Part shown: piece by piece, positions 33,399-42,214 of the stretch
Numbering within the stretch: position 1 is the first letter of the stretch
Layout: every line of letters begins with the position of its first letter
NCBI RefSeq assembly: GCF_013141715.1
Contig: NZ_WHOA01000007.1
Coordinates: 1-64,000, forward strand
DNA: 64,000 nucleotides
Source: Paenibacillus phytorum
GTDB lineage: Bacteria; Bacillota; Bacilli; Paenibacillales; NBRC-103111
Direction: 5' to 3'
Position numbers and translations under genes: made by a program
Notes under the pieces: model-generated
What the model saw: only the letters and a program-made list of their open reading frames with translations
What the model was told of the DNA's origin: nothing
The model's database searches: none

Positions 33399-33704
33399 AT
33401 GCAATCAGAAGGAATACTACAAGAAGAACAAAAAGTGACTTCGCTATGTGGTAATCATGTTGCCCGTTTGGTGCCTTCCTCGGATGGACCAAAGCTCATG
33501 ATTAATCGGGAAGTATACGCGTTAAATGAAGCTTGTTGGGATGTTGAAATGTTTCACGGGAGAAACAATAGCATCTTGATTTTCTACTGGAAGGGCGAGG
33601 TTAAGCTTTCTGTAAAAATGCCGCCGATGCCGCAAATTGAAGCATTTTTGACAAGACTTTATCAATGCTTATCATCCAAATTAAGAACGGTACAGCCTAT
33701 ATAG
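33399..33704 (+). CDS. unknown 101-aa protein under c-di-GMP riboswitch
   Basis: Starts MQSEGILQEEQKVTSLCGNH; AGGAGG is ten bases upstream, and an in-frame GTG at 33372 is less likely. A mixed alpha/beta protein with WDVEMFHGRNNSILIFYWKGEVKLSV broken by turns and a helical end (QIEAFLTRLYQCLSSKL). No transmembrane segment, signal peptide or known domain. Being the only gene after a c-di-GMP-I riboswitch, it is probably linked to motility, adhesion, biofilm or sporulation decisions. Confidence 0.8.
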   Translation: MQSEGILQEEQKVTSLCGNHVARLVPSSDGPKLMINREVYALNEACWDVEMFHGRNNSILIFYWKGEVKLSVKMPPMPQIEAFLTRLYQCLSSKLRTVQPI

Positions 33705-33720
33705 GCGTACCGTTTTTTTA
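33688..33720 (+). terminator. terminator of the riboswitch-controlled gene
   Basis: ACGGTACAGCC-TATATA-GGCGTACCGT followed by seven T. The stop codon lies in the loop region, so the transcript is monocistronic. Confidence 0.88.
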
Positions 33721-33755
33721 TTTCCAGCTGAAAGGGATTTATAAAGACAAAATGA

Positions 33756-33785
33756 TTGTCACAAATTGACACGAGCTGATATAAT
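33756..33785 (+). promoter_or_regulatory. promoter of the DHH phosphoesterase gene
   Basis: TTGTCA, 18-bp spacer, TATAAT; 54 bp before the start. Confidence 0.6.
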
Positions 33786-33839
33786 GAATGTCGAAGGTTT
33801 TAGTAGTGCTTTGGAACTATTATTAGGGGGATACATAGC

Positions 33840-34754
33840 ATGAGATTAATCACACGTTCGGATTTTGATGGTTTAGTATGCGCGATGCTTTTCAAAAAGT
33901 TAAACATAGTGAATGAAATGAAATTCGTCCATCCCAAAGATATGCAGGACGGTTTGATAGAGGTTTCGGAAAACGATATTTTGGCCAATGTCCCTTATGT
34001 AGCGGGTTGTGGCTTATGGTTCGATCATCATTCCAGTGAACTTGAGCGGATGGGCGAAAAGGTTGAATTCAAAGGGGAAACCCGAATCGCGCCAAGTGCG
34101 GCACGTGTTGTTTATGATTACTATGGAGGGCGTGAGACCTTCGGAGATATCGATGATATTATGCGCGGGGTGGATAAAGCGGATTCGGCTCAGTTCAGCA
34201 AAGAAGATATTTTGAATCCAAGCGGATGGGATCTATTATCTTTTATCATGGATGCTCGAACGGGGTTGGGGCGTTATCGCGATTATCGGATCAGTAATTA
34301 TCAATTGATGGAAGATCTTGTGGAGCACTGTGCAACGATGTCCGTTCATGAGATTATGGAATTGCCGGATGTGAAAGAGCGTGTGGCGCGATATTTTGAA
34401 TTAGATGCTTTATATCGTGATATGCTTCAAACCTATACGCGGACGGAAGGCAATGTTATTATTACCGATCTTCGTGATGTGGAAACCATCTATCCAGGGA
34501 ACCGTTTCATGGTGTATGCTCTTTATCCGGAGCAAAATATCTCGATTTGGATCGTCGATGGCCGAAATAAACAAAACTGCGTCTTTGCTTGTGGTCACAG
34601 CATTGTGAATCGCTCGTCGAAAACGAATATTGGTAACTTGATGCTCCAAAATGGTGGAGGCGGTCATCATGCAGCAGGTACTTGCCAAGTTGACTATGTG
34701 CATGCTGAGGAAGTTTTGAAGAAAATTGTTGAAACGATGAGAACAGACGGATAA
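33840..34754 (+). CDS. DHH/DHHA1 phosphoesterase
   Basis: 304 aa. The N-terminal metal motifs RSDFDGLVCAML and FDHHSSE (DHH at about 62-64) and the C-terminal DHHA1 glycine motif QNGGGGHHAAGTCQV show a DHH-superfamily phosphoesterase, related to exopolyphosphatases, nanoRNases and cyclic-di-AMP hydrolases. The exact substrate is open. GAGATTAATC start is preceded by TTAGGGGG. Confidence 0.88.
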   Translation: MRLITRSDFDGLVCAMLFKKLNIVNEMKFVHPKDMQDGLIEVSENDILANVPYVAGCGLWFDHHSSELERMGEKVEFKGETRIAPSAARVVYDYYGGRETFGDIDDIMRGVDKADSAQFSKEDILNPSGWDLLSFIMDARTGLGRYRDYRISNYQLMEDLVEHCATMSVHEIMELPDVKERVARYFELDALYRDMLQTYTRTEGNVIITDLRDVETIYPGNRFMVYALYPEQNISIWIVDGRNKQNCVFACGHSIVNRSSKTNIGNLMLQNGGGGHHAAGTCQVDYVHAEEVLKKIVETMRTDG

Positions 34755-34768
34755 AATAAATGAAACGG

Positions 34769-34805
34769 ACCGCAGGATGGGGAGTTCCCGGAATGCGGTT
34801 TTTCA
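34769..34805 (+). terminator. terminator of the DHH gene
   Basis: ACCGCA...TGCGGT plus inner GGGA/TCCC pairing, then TTTTTC. It runs into the leader of the next gene. Confidence 0.55.
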
Positions 34806-34830
34806 CGAAATGGGGACAGGGGGGAATGGA

Positions 34831-35226
34831 GTGGAGTTAGAACAAATTCATCATGTGGCGATCATTAGCTCTAATTATGAGCGATCGAAACACTTCTATG
34901 TCGATTTACTTGGATTAACGGTCATTCACGAAACGTATCGTGCAGAACGTGACTCCTATAAGTTGGATTTGCGCATCGGGAAGACCGAGCAGCAGATCGA
35001 GTTGTTTTCATTTCCGAACCCTCCGCTGCGAGTTAACCAGCCTGAGGCAAGGGGTCTTAGGCATTTGGCTTTTGTCGTGCCGAATATGGAACAAAGCGTT
35101 AAAGAACTTGAGAGCAAGGGGATTGCGGTAGAACCGGTGCGGATTGATCCTATTACCGGTGACCAATATACTTTTTTTGCAGATCCGGATGGGCTGCCCT
35201 TGGAGTTGGTGAAACATGCGAAATGA
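34831..35226 (+). CDS. VOC-fold glyoxalase/bleomycin-resistance-type protein
   Basis: 131 aa from GTG (MELEQIHHVAI), eight bases after GGGGGGAA; a frame open from 34777 would add 18 untypical residues. Two beta-alpha-beta-beta-beta units with metal-ligand positions in IHHVAI, IELFSF, LRHLAF and LPLELV make it a metal-binding glyoxalase-like enzyme of the GloA2/SMU type. The substrate is not certain. Confidence 0.88.
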   Translation: MELEQIHHVAIISSNYERSKHFYVDLLGLTVIHETYRAERDSYKLDLRIGKTEQQIELFSFPNPPLRVNQPEARGLRHLAFVVPNMEQSVKELESKGIAVEPVRIDPITGDQYTFFADPDGLPLELVKHAK

Positions 35227-35344
35227 TCGCCAAGAAAGGACAGAACAGGAGCCGAAGCTGCGGTTTGCCAAAGGCTGCCTATGGAGTATACTTGTGTCCA
35301 TTCCCCTATGGGCGTTATTGATTTGGTTTTTGTTTATAAAATAA
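35216..35344 (+). CDS. 42-aa single-span membrane protein
   Basis: Starts inside the end of the VOC gene (11-bp overlap, different frame), with TTGGAG ten bases upstream. MRNDRQERTEQEPKLRFAKG precedes one helix (LWSILVSIPLWALLIWFLFI). Translational coupling is likely; function unknown. Confidence 0.6.
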   Translation: MRNDRQERTEQEPKLRFAKGCLWSILVSIPLWALLIWFLFIK

Positions 35345-35416
35345 AATCCCTCACTAGCTTGGTCTGACCGCTGCATGCAATGCAGTTCGGTCGGATGAGC
35401 CGTTGAGGGATTTTTA
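35345..35416. terminator. long bidirectional terminator
   Basis: AAATCCCTCA...TGAGGGATTTTT encloses a second stem (GACCGCTGCAT-GCA-ATGCAGTTCGGTC). It serves both convergent units. Confidence 0.85.
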
Positions 35417-35418
35417 TT

Positions 35419-36570
35419 TCACTTGTCCGTTTGTCTGCGCGGTGGCAATGGTCCAAGATACTGAAACAAGTTGCACTCGATACGTCCATTAAATAGTTTG
35501 CGCTTCTTATCCGCGCGGCGGTTCATATAGTGCTCGAGCTGTGTGCTCGGGCTTAAGATGAACATGCTCCATGAAGGCATAGGAGCTGTGAGTGCTCCGA
35601 GCTGGCGTAGCGCCACCTCTACATCTTGCGCTTCACCAAGCCGTTCTCCATAGGGAGGGTTGGTGATCAAGCAGCCGTAGTCGCCGCGCGGGCGGGCTTT
35701 GGCTACTGGTTCCACGAGCAGCTTGAACTGCTTCGTCAAGCCGGCGGCCTTCGCGGCAGCCTCAGCCACTTCGATGGCAGAGGGATCGATGTCACTGCCG
35801 ATGATGTTCAGCGGAACATCATCTTTAACCGCGTCGAAGGCCTCGTCGCGAGCCTTGTCCCACAGCTTGCGTGGGATATTGCCCCACGCCTCGCTAGGGA
35901 AGCTGCGCCGCAGTCCTGGCGCGATGTTCCATCCGATCATAGCTGCCTCGATCGGGATCGTTCCAGACCCGCAGAACGGGTCGTAGAGCGGTCTATCGAC
36001 CTTCCAACGGCTGAGGAGGATCATCGCAGCCGCCATGGTCTCCTTGAGCGGAGCTTCGGTCACAAGCTTACGGTAGCCGCGCTTGTGCAGGCTGGCGCCG
36101 GTAGTGTCGATCGTCAGCGTTGCAATATCGTTCAGGAGTGCGACTTCGATCACGTAGCGTGCCCCGTTCTCAGGGAACCACTCGGTTCCGTAGCGAGACT
36201 TCAGCTTCTCCACGACGGCTTTCTTCACGATTCCTTGGCAAGCGGGAACGCTAGATAATTGTGACTTATGGGAACGCCCTTCCACAGGGAATTCGGCATC
36301 GTTCGGAATCCAGTCCGGCCAAGCAAGCGCTTTGGTGCCTTCGAAAAGCTCATCGAAAGTCACGGCCTTAAATTGGCCCATGTTTACCAAGATGCGATCG
36401 GCGGTTCTGAGCCAAAGATTGGTGCGGCAGATGGCCAGCTCGTCGCCGAGAAAACGGACACGCCCATTCTCGACAGTCACCTCGTTGTAGCCAAGATCAC
36501 GGATTTCACGAGCAACGATGGCCTCAAGTCCCATTGGGCAAGTTGCGATTAGTTCAATTTGTTGTGGCAT
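35419..36570 (-). CDS. rlmL: THUMP-domain rRNA (guanine-N2) methyltransferase, RlmL/YpsC type
   Basis: 383 aa starting MPQQIELIATCPMGLEAIVA, with GGAAGGAATC upstream; extra codons to 36600 are rejected. N-terminal ferredoxin-like/THUMP domain (to about 160), then a SAM methyltransferase with DPFCGSGTIPIEAAMI and the NPPYGERLG catalytic motif. It matches the N-terminal half of E. coli RlmL, which makes m2G2445 in 23S rRNA, without the RlmK half, as in Bacillus. Confidence 0.92.
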   Translation of the reverse strand: MPQQIELIATCPMGLEAIVAREIRDLGYNEVTVENGRVRFLGDELAICRTNLWLRTADRILVNMGQFKAVTFDELFEGTKALAWPDWIPNDAEFPVEGRSHKSQLSSVPACQGIVKKAVVEKLKSRYGTEWFPENGARYVIEVALLNDIATLTIDTTGASLHKRGYRKLVTEAPLKETMAAAMILLSRWKVDRPLYDPFCGSGTIPIEAAMIGWNIAPGLRRSFPSEAWGNIPRKLWDKARDEAFDAVKDDVPLNIIGSDIDPSAIEVAEAAAKAAGLTKQFKLLVEPVAKARPRGDYGCLITNPPYGERLGEAQDVEVALRQLGALTAPMPSWSMFILSPSTQLEHYMNRRADKKRKLFNGRIECNLFQYLGPLPPRRQTDK

Positions 36571-36705
36571 GTTTAGATTCCTTCCATCCGGGTTGTGCAT
36601 CGCTCATAAAACTCATACAATTAACAAGTATAGGACAAATAGGTTACACTTACAAACGAAACACGCAAAGTGGATGCTTTGATGCTTTTCTAAGGAGGAT
36701 AAAAC

Positions 36706-37341
36706 ATGGAAACCATAACAGCTGAGAGCTATATGGAGGGTTTATACGAAGAGGATACAGTTCTAGAGCGAGTTAAGGAAGTCATTCGCACCCAAAATAT
36801 GCCCGAAATATCGATTGCACCTGGATACGGCCGATTGCTTACTATGCTGGTCACGATGATTGGCGCAACGAAGGTGTTGGAAATAGGTGCTTTAGGCGGT
36901 TATAGCGGGATTTGTTTGGCTAGAGGCTTGAAAGAGGGCGGCAAGCTGACTTCGCTCGAATTAAAACAAGAATTTGCCGATGTAGCCAAGCAAAATCTGA
37001 CCGAAGCTGGCCTTGGCGAGCTCGTTAAGTACCGGATTGGCGAAGCGCTCATTCACCTGAATGATCTTCTTGAGCAGGGAGAGCGATTTGATTTCTTTTT
37101 TATTGATGCGGACAAAGTGAATTATCCGAATTATTTGGAGCTTGCAATCAAGCTGGCGAATCCTGGCGCCATTATTGCTGGGGATAACACGCTGATGCGA
37201 GGAAAAGTCGTCGACACGAACCAAACCAAAGCATCGGTTCAAGCAATGCGTACTTTCAATCAGCTGATCGCCTCTGATCCGCGTTTGGAAAGTACCATCC
37301 TGCCCGCTTATGATGGTTTGGCTTTAGCACGAGTGAAGTAA
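36706..37341 (+). CDS. SAM-dependent O-methyltransferase (family 3)
   Basis: 211 aa with TAAGGAGG upstream. VLEIGALGGYSGICLARGL (SAM motif I), DFFFIDADKVNYPNYLELA (metal-binding Asp) and GAIIAGDNTLMRGKV follow the catechol/caffeoyl-CoA O-methyltransferase pattern. Natural substrate unknown; some relatives act on tRNA hydroxyuridine (TrmR). Confidence 0.9.
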   Translation: METITAESYMEGLYEEDTVLERVKEVIRTQNMPEISIAPGYGRLLTMLVTMIGATKVLEIGALGGYSGICLARGLKEGGKLTSLELKQEFADVAKQNLTEAGLGELVKYRIGEALIHLNDLLEQGERFDFFFIDADKVNYPNYLELAIKLANPGAIIAGDNTLMRGKVVDTNQTKASVQAMRTFNQLIASDPRLESTILPAYDGLALARVK

Positions 37342-37511
37342 TACGGAGACTGTCGATTGATTCATTAGGCCTCCTCACAACTGGTAGGTATAACACTAAA
37401 ATTCGATTTTAGAGTCATACAGCTTACGTGAGGGTTGTACATTATGCAACAACGAAGGGAGAACGGCGAGTTTTAGGCTGAAATTGTTGCACTTTCAACA
37501 ACTTTGTACGC
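37342..37511. other. noncoding spacer with small hairpins
   Basis: No gene found. CTAAAAT-TCG-ATTTTAG (about 37397-37413) and GCAACAA...TTGTTGC (about 37446-37488) can pair. No T-run follows either. Confidence 0.4.
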
Positions 37512-37549
37512 AAAAACGCTCTAAGCTAGCAATAGCTTAGAGCGTTTTT
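37512..37549 (+). terminator. terminator downstream of the O-methyltransferase
   Basis: AAAAACGCTCTAAGCT-AGCAAT-AGCTTAGAGCGTTTTT, a 16-bp perfect stem, usable on both strands. Confidence 0.88.
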
Positions 37550-37606
37550 CATTAACATATAAGAACTTGTGGTTCGGGGTGAGCGAAGCTTACCCCTTAT
37601 TTAACT

Positions 37607-37825
37607 TTAAGATGCTTTTTGATCTGGTATATAGAAGTCAGACTCGCTTAATTTGCCAGGAGTAATTGGTTTTATTTGCGTTAACGGAGGCACCGGTTGT
37701 GATGTGGTACTAGGGTGAGTGACTTCTTGCTTCTTGAAAGAAATAGCACTGATGCCGTTCCAATAGATAAATAATAACTCTGCACATACGACGATCAAAA
37801 CAATTTTACGCCAGTTCAGCCTCAT
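37607..37825 (-). CDS. single-span membrane protein with Pro/Thr-rich exterior, unknown
   Basis: 72 aa from MRLNWRKIVLIVV, with GTGAGG nine bases upstream. One N-terminal helix (IVLIVVCAELLFIYWNGI) and a Pro/Thr/Ser-rich outside part (HPSTTSQPVPPLTQIKP). No family recognised. Confidence 0.6.
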   Translation of the reverse strand: MRLNWRKIVLIVVCAELLFIYWNGISAISFKKQEVTHPSTTSQPVPPLTQIKPITPGKLSESDFYIPDQKAS

Positions 37826-37902
37826 GGATGGCATCCTCACTTTCAATGATACGCCTATATTACCATATTGTGGAAGGAATTCCCATGATTATTTCTCACT
37901 CT

Positions 37903-38676
37903 TCATTTATGAACCAGACCTGTAGTAATCTCTAGTTCATATCGTTGACTTTCCGGCATTTGCGCAGCGTAAGCCAAGCGAACAGCATATTCAATATCAT
38001 AAGGAACACGTACGAATTGAATCGCAAATCCAGCTTGCACATTGCCTTCGGTTTCCCCTTCTAACACGCAGTAGCAGGCTTGCGGAATGCCGTCATAGGG
38101 CGTTCCCACACTACCAACATTGAAGAGCATCAGACCGCTGCTCGCGTGCCTCACATGGCGTTTCTCCGATGGGTTTTTGATCGTTATGAGATAGGGAATA
38201 TGAATGTCTCCGTAACCGACAATATCAGGCTGCTTCCCATCTGTCGACGCACCTGTCATCTCTGTATTTTGAAACATTGTGAGACGTTCTTCCTTGGATG
38301 CTTTACGTTTCACTCTATGATAAACACTTTTCGCAGAAGCGTGGAACAGTCGGAACAATTTGCCGCTTACGTTCAAATCAACGGAGAAAGGCAGCTGTTC
38401 CAAATAAGCGAGCCTATCCTCACCAAGCTGCTGCTGATGCCATAATCCGGCAGACTGCTCTTGAGGGAGAGTAATCCCCAAATCCCAGTTTCCTTGTACA
38501 ACGGATTCACATACCTCCTTGATACGGTCAACGACAGCAGCGGAATCAGGCCCTTTACCTACAAGGTCGCCCAAACATATAATGCGTTTAATTCCTCTGC
38601 GTTCAATATCTAAAAGCACAGCTTCCAGTGCGGGTAAATTACCATGAATATCCGATATGATTGCGATTTTCTCCAA
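37903..38676 (-). CDS. calcineurin-like metallophosphoesterase
   Basis: 257 aa. Metal motifs in order: SDIHGNLPALEAVL, LGDLVGKGPD, VQGNWDLGI (in place of GNHE), and VGYGDIHIPY with VGTPYDG. It resembles YfcE/MJ0936-type phosphodiesterases. Substrate unknown; single gene. Confidence 0.9.
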   Translation of the reverse strand: MEKIAIISDIHGNLPALEAVLLDIERRGIKRIICLGDLVGKGPDSAAVVDRIKEVCESVVQGNWDLGITLPQEQSAGLWHQQQLGEDRLAYLEQLPFSVDLNVSGKLFRLFHASAKSVYHRVKRKASKEERLTMFQNTEMTGASTDGKQPDIVGYGDIHIPYLITIKNPSEKRHVRHASSGLMLFNVGSVGTPYDGIPQACYCVLEGETEGNVQAGFAIQFVRVPYDIEYAVRLAYAAQMPESQRYELEITTGLVHK

Positions 38677-38773
38677 CGTTTTCGTTCCCTTTCTCCGATA
38701 AACTCAAATGAACTTCATTCTGCTTCAGTTATACCACAAGGATTATGAATCTGAAAATGAGAGTCTCTTACTA

Positions 38774-38803
38774 TTACCCAACGAGGGTTTCTTCTGCTAT
38801 AAT
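38774..38803 (+). promoter_or_regulatory. promoter of the CapA gene
   Basis: TTACCC, 18-bp spacer, TATAAT with an upstream TG-like extension (CTGCTATAAT); 27 bp before the start. Confidence 0.5.
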
Positions 38804-38830
38804 TTGTAGGGGGAAAGGGGAATGTTTTGA

Positions 38831-40108
38831 TTGGAATCCAGACAAGATCGTCACCGTAAACCGAAAAAAGAACGCACTACGAACAAGAAGACCCCGCTCA
38901 AAGTAATTGGGGGACTCACGCTTGCCGCAGCAGCCTGTTTTGCTATTGGCATAGGCGCTTCCTATTGGACATCGAACAGTAAATCAGCAGAAGAGCAAGA
39001 TTCAGCATCCTCACCAGTGGCTAGTGTTTCGCCTGTTCCAACCAAACCAACGAATACAGCGAGCACGGCTAGTGCGGAGCCAAGCGCAAAGCCTAGCCCA
39101 GAGTCTACGGCAAAAGCCGTTATCCCGACTCCTCCGGAAGTCGCATCGAGTGAGCCCACGAGCAGTGGCGGGCAAGTGAAGTTAACTTTTGTGGGTGATG
39201 TGTTGATGGCCTCCAAAGTGGAAGATATTTTAAAACAAAAAGGCTATGATTACCCTTATACGAATGTAAAAGACTTTCTGAGCAAGCCCGATTATACGAT
39301 TGCTAATCTGGAAACACCCATAACGACTAGAGGTACAGTTCAAAATAAGGATTACGTCTATCGTTCTTCACCGATGTCGTTACCTGCCCTGAAAGCTTCT
39401 GGCATTGATCTCGTTAATTTAGCGAATAACCATGTGATGGATTATGGGACAGAAGGTTTGCTGGACACGATGGATGCTCTCGATCAAGAGGGCGTTAAGC
39501 GAGTTGGAGCGGGCAAAGATTTGGAAGAAGCTTACCGACCTGTCATCGTGGAAAAAGCGGGTGTGAAGATTGCCTTCTTCGGCTTCAGCCGTGTTGTTCC
39601 GGAGGCTTCGTGGAAAGCAGGTCCTGGCCATCCAGGTGTAGCTGAAACGTATAGCTACACGCTGCCGGTCGAAGCCATTCAGAAAGCAAAAGAAAGCGCT
39701 GATCTAGTTGTTGTCGTTACCCATTGGGGAGTGGAAAGAAGCGATAATCCGGATAAGAATCAAAAAGACCTGGCCCATCGTTACATCGATGCTGGCGCTG
39801 ATCTCATCGTAGGCGGTCATCCACATGTCTTACAAGGCTTTGAGCAATACAAAGGCAAATGGATTGCTTATAGTCTAGGTAATTTCATTTTTACAACGAA
39901 TGATACCCCGAAGACTTGGGAGACGGTTATTTTAGAAGCTGCATGTTCAAAAGATAAACAATGCGATATCCACCTTGTGCCTATTTTGACCAAAGCAGCA
40001 CTGCCGACTCCTATGAGTATGGAAGATGGCGCAAAGCTCTTTCAGCGTTTGAGTAAAATCTCGATAGGCGCTCAAGTGGACGCGCAAGGAAATGTTAGCA
40101 AGAAATAA
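38831..40108 (+). CDS. CapA-family (poly-gamma-glutamate capsule type) protein
   Basis: 425 aa from TTG after GGGGAAAGGGG. A basic cytoplasmic head, one membrane helix (VIGGLTLAAAACFAIGIGASYW), a Pro/Ser/Ala-rich linker (about 55-115), then the CapA metallophosphatase-like domain: FVGDVLMASK, IANLETPIT, DLVNLANNHVMDYG, VVTHWGVER and GGHPHVLQGFE. No capBC genes are near, so a role in capsule is not implied; similar single CapA proteins are common in Paenibacillus. Confidence 0.9.
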   Translation: MESRQDRHRKPKKERTTNKKTPLKVIGGLTLAAAACFAIGIGASYWTSNSKSAEEQDSASSPVASVSPVPTKPTNTASTASAEPSAKPSPESTAKAVIPTPPEVASSEPTSSGGQVKLTFVGDVLMASKVEDILKQKGYDYPYTNVKDFLSKPDYTIANLETPITTRGTVQNKDYVYRSSPMSLPALKASGIDLVNLANNHVMDYGTEGLLDTMDALDQEGVKRVGAGKDLEEAYRPVIVEKAGVKIAFFGFSRVVPEASWKAGPGHPGVAETYSYTLPVEAIQKAKESADLVVVVTHWGVERSDNPDKNQKDLAHRYIDAGADLIVGGHPHVLQGFEQYKGKWIAYSLGNFIFTTNDTPKTWETVILEAACSKDKQCDIHLVPILTKAALPTPMSMEDGAKLFQRLSKISIGAQVDAQGNVSKK

Positions 40109-40125
40109 GATGAGGAGCAATCAAC

Positions 40126-40752
40126 ATGACAGAAGCTGTTCGCAATATTTATTGCGTAGGTCGCAACTACCGGGCACATGCCGCCGAACTGGGGAATGAT
40201 GTTCCGGATCAACCGATGATTTTTACCAAGCCGACACATGCACTCGCCCCAATAGATGGGGGAGAGTTGACGCTTCCCGGTGATCAAGGTGAGATTCACT
40301 ATGAAGCCGAGCTTGTCCTACATATCGCTAAGCCTTACACAGAAGGCATCCAAGTGGATGAGATTGTCGACAAATATGCACTCGGCATTGACTTCACGCT
40401 TCGTGATGTTCAGAACGTCATTAAGAAGAAGGGTCAGCCATGGCTGCCTGCCAAAGGCTTTCTGAATTCTGCACCGATCAGTACATTCCGACCATTCCCA
40501 GGAGCTTCAAAGCTGACAGAAGCGAACTTACAGCTTCGCCAGAATGGACAAATTGTTCAGAACGGCAATATCAGCAATATGATCTTCGATCTACAAACCA
40601 TTATTGATTACATTGCAAAGCATTATGGTTTAGGTGCTGGCGATATCATCTACACAGGTACTCCTGAAGGGGTAGGTCCTGTGCATCATGGTGATCGCTT
40701 GGAGCTGTTATGGGGCGAAGAAGTATTCGGAGCTGTTACGATTAACATTTAA
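40126..40752 (+). CDS. fumarylacetoacetate hydrolase family protein
   Basis: 208 aa. CVGRNYRAHAAELG, MIFTKPTHAL, EIHYEAELVLHI (metal Glu pair), GIDFTLRDVQ and DIIYTGTPEGVGPV are the FAH signatures. Members hydrolyse or decarboxylate acylpyruvates and related oxo-acids in the cytoplasm. It follows the CapA gene by 17 bp and may share its transcript. Confidence 0.92.
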   Translation: MTEAVRNIYCVGRNYRAHAAELGNDVPDQPMIFTKPTHALAPIDGGELTLPGDQGEIHYEAELVLHIAKPYTEGIQVDEIVDKYALGIDFTLRDVQNVIKKKGQPWLPAKGFLNSAPISTFRPFPGASKLTEANLQLRQNGQIVQNGNISNMIFDLQTIIDYIAKHYGLGAGDIIYTGTPEGVGPVHHGDRLELLWGEEVFGAVTINI

Positions 40753-40758
40753 CAGATC

Positions 40759-40810
40759 AAAGGGCAGTCTCTTAAGGTCATTTATGACCTGAGAGAACTG
40801 CCCTTTATTT
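40759..40810. terminator. bidirectional terminator
   Basis: AAAGGGCAGTCTCT...AGAGAACTGCCCTTT with a further AAGGTCAT/ATGACCT inner stem. Confidence 0.88.
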
Positions 40811-40818
40811 TTCCTTGA

Positions 40819-42006
40819 TTAAACTTCTGCCCGATCCTCTAAAGCAGCATCCGAATATTGATCACGAACTCGAAGGATGGCCGGCAATTGCTGAAAAAAT
40901 GCATCAACCACTTTGGGGTCAAAATGCTCGCCCCGTTCCTCTTTAAACAAAGTCAAGATCCGATCGAGCTCCCAAGCTTTTTTGTAAACACGCTCACTGC
41001 CAAGTGCATCGAATACGTCAGCAATCCCTGTAATTCGGCCATAGATGTGAATGTCCTCGCCCTTGATTCCGCGTGGGTATCCGCGTCCATTCCATTTCTC
41101 ATGATGCTCATACGCAACCACAGCAGCCGTTTTCAGAATATGGCGATTGGAGTTTTTGAGCAAGTTATAGCCGATACGTGTGTGGTTCTGCATTAATTTG
41201 AATTCTTCATCCGTTAATTTCCCGGGTTTGTTTAAGACACTATCAGGGATAGCCACCTTACCGATATCATGCATTGGCGAAGCCATTTTCAACAATTCAG
41301 CTTCTTCTTTACTCATACCTAATCCTAAGGCTAAGAGATAAGAATATTCGGCTACACGCTTCACATGATTACCTGTCTCCTTGGACCTGCTCTCACCAAT
41401 TTCCCCCATTCTAAAAATAATTTCTTTCTGCGTTTCCTCGATCTCGTTCGTAAGTAAAGCAGATTCTAATGACTTACCCGCGTAGGAGGAAGCTAATGTT
41501 AAATATTCCATGTCTTTATCTGAAAATTGTTCGCTTGCTGTCAGCTTATTAATGGCTTGGTAAGCACCCATAATTTCACCTTGGCTGTTTCGGAACGGAA
41601 TTACCAAGAGCGCTTTGGTGCGGTAACCCGTTTGTTGATCCGTTCGAAGAGCTCCATTTATGAGATAGGACTTATATTCTTCATTCGAATAAGCGTCATG
41701 AATAAATACGGCTTTATCATTGGTTACAGCATAGCCGACAAGACCAGCCGTACTAGGAATACGAATTTCGTCGAGACCATGAGCTACTTTGGACCATAAC
41801 TCATTTTTGTTTGAATCAAGCAACCAAACCGTACAACGATCAGAGACAATCATTTCTCGTCCCATATCGGCCATCAGCATAAGTACATTGTCTAGGATTC
41901 GTTCGTTCGCAATTTTGGCTGCATAGTCAAAAATGACGCGCAGCATCTCCTGAGGATCCAGGTCTCTTTTTAACTGGGAAGTTATATCGAATTGTTCGTT
42001 CTCCAT
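40819..42006 (-). CDS. GAF-HD-GYP phosphodiesterase-type signalling protein
   Basis: 395 aa. An N-terminal GAF sensor (about 25-190: SDRCTVWLLD, VGYAVTNDKAVFIHDAYS) is joined by a helix to an HD-GYP domain (about 200-370) with HVKRVAEYS, HDIGKVAIPD, HTRIGYNLL, YEHHEKWNGRGYP and DVFDALGSERVYK. The GYP triplet is intact, so c-di-GMP hydrolysis is plausible. It is the only c-di-GMP enzyme visible here, 7 kb from a c-di-GMP riboswitch. Confidence 0.93.
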   Translation of the reverse strand: MENEQFDITSQLKRDLDPQEMLRVIFDYAAKIANERILDNVLMLMADMGREMIVSDRCTVWLLDSNKNELWSKVAHGLDEIRIPSTAGLVGYAVTNDKAVFIHDAYSNEEYKSYLINGALRTDQQTGYRTKALLVIPFRNSQGEIMGAYQAINKLTASEQFSDKDMEYLTLASSYAGKSLESALLTNEIEETQKEIIFRMGEIGESRSKETGNHVKRVAEYSYLLALGLGMSKEEAELLKMASPMHDIGKVAIPDSVLNKPGKLTDEEFKLMQNHTRIGYNLLKNSNRHILKTAAVVAYEHHEKWNGRGYPRGIKGEDIHIYGRITGIADVFDALGSERVYKKAWELDRILTLFKEERGEHFDPKVVDAFFQQLPAILRVRDQYSDAALEDRAEV

Positions 42007-42214
42007 GTCAGCCTCCTAACATTCACCGAACTTAGTTTATCATAAATTTCATAGGAATTGGTTACATCCTGTCGAGTTAACCGAAAATTTAGATGGATAT
42101 GTCGATCTCAACAAAAGGATTGTAAACGTTTGGCCTCGAATACGACTATGATACAATAAGAGAGAGTTTTGAACGGTTCATAAAGGGCATGGAAGAAGAA
42201 TAGGAGTGCTGCAT

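Noticed and set aside
35626-36258. 210-codon plus-strand frame
   Set aside because: It is antisense to the RlmL-type gene, which has clear motifs; the frame is open only because of codon bias on the other strand.
40819-42006. HD-GYP protein as degenerate
   Set aside because: HDIGK and the GYP triplet are intact; the WNGRGYP variation is within the family.
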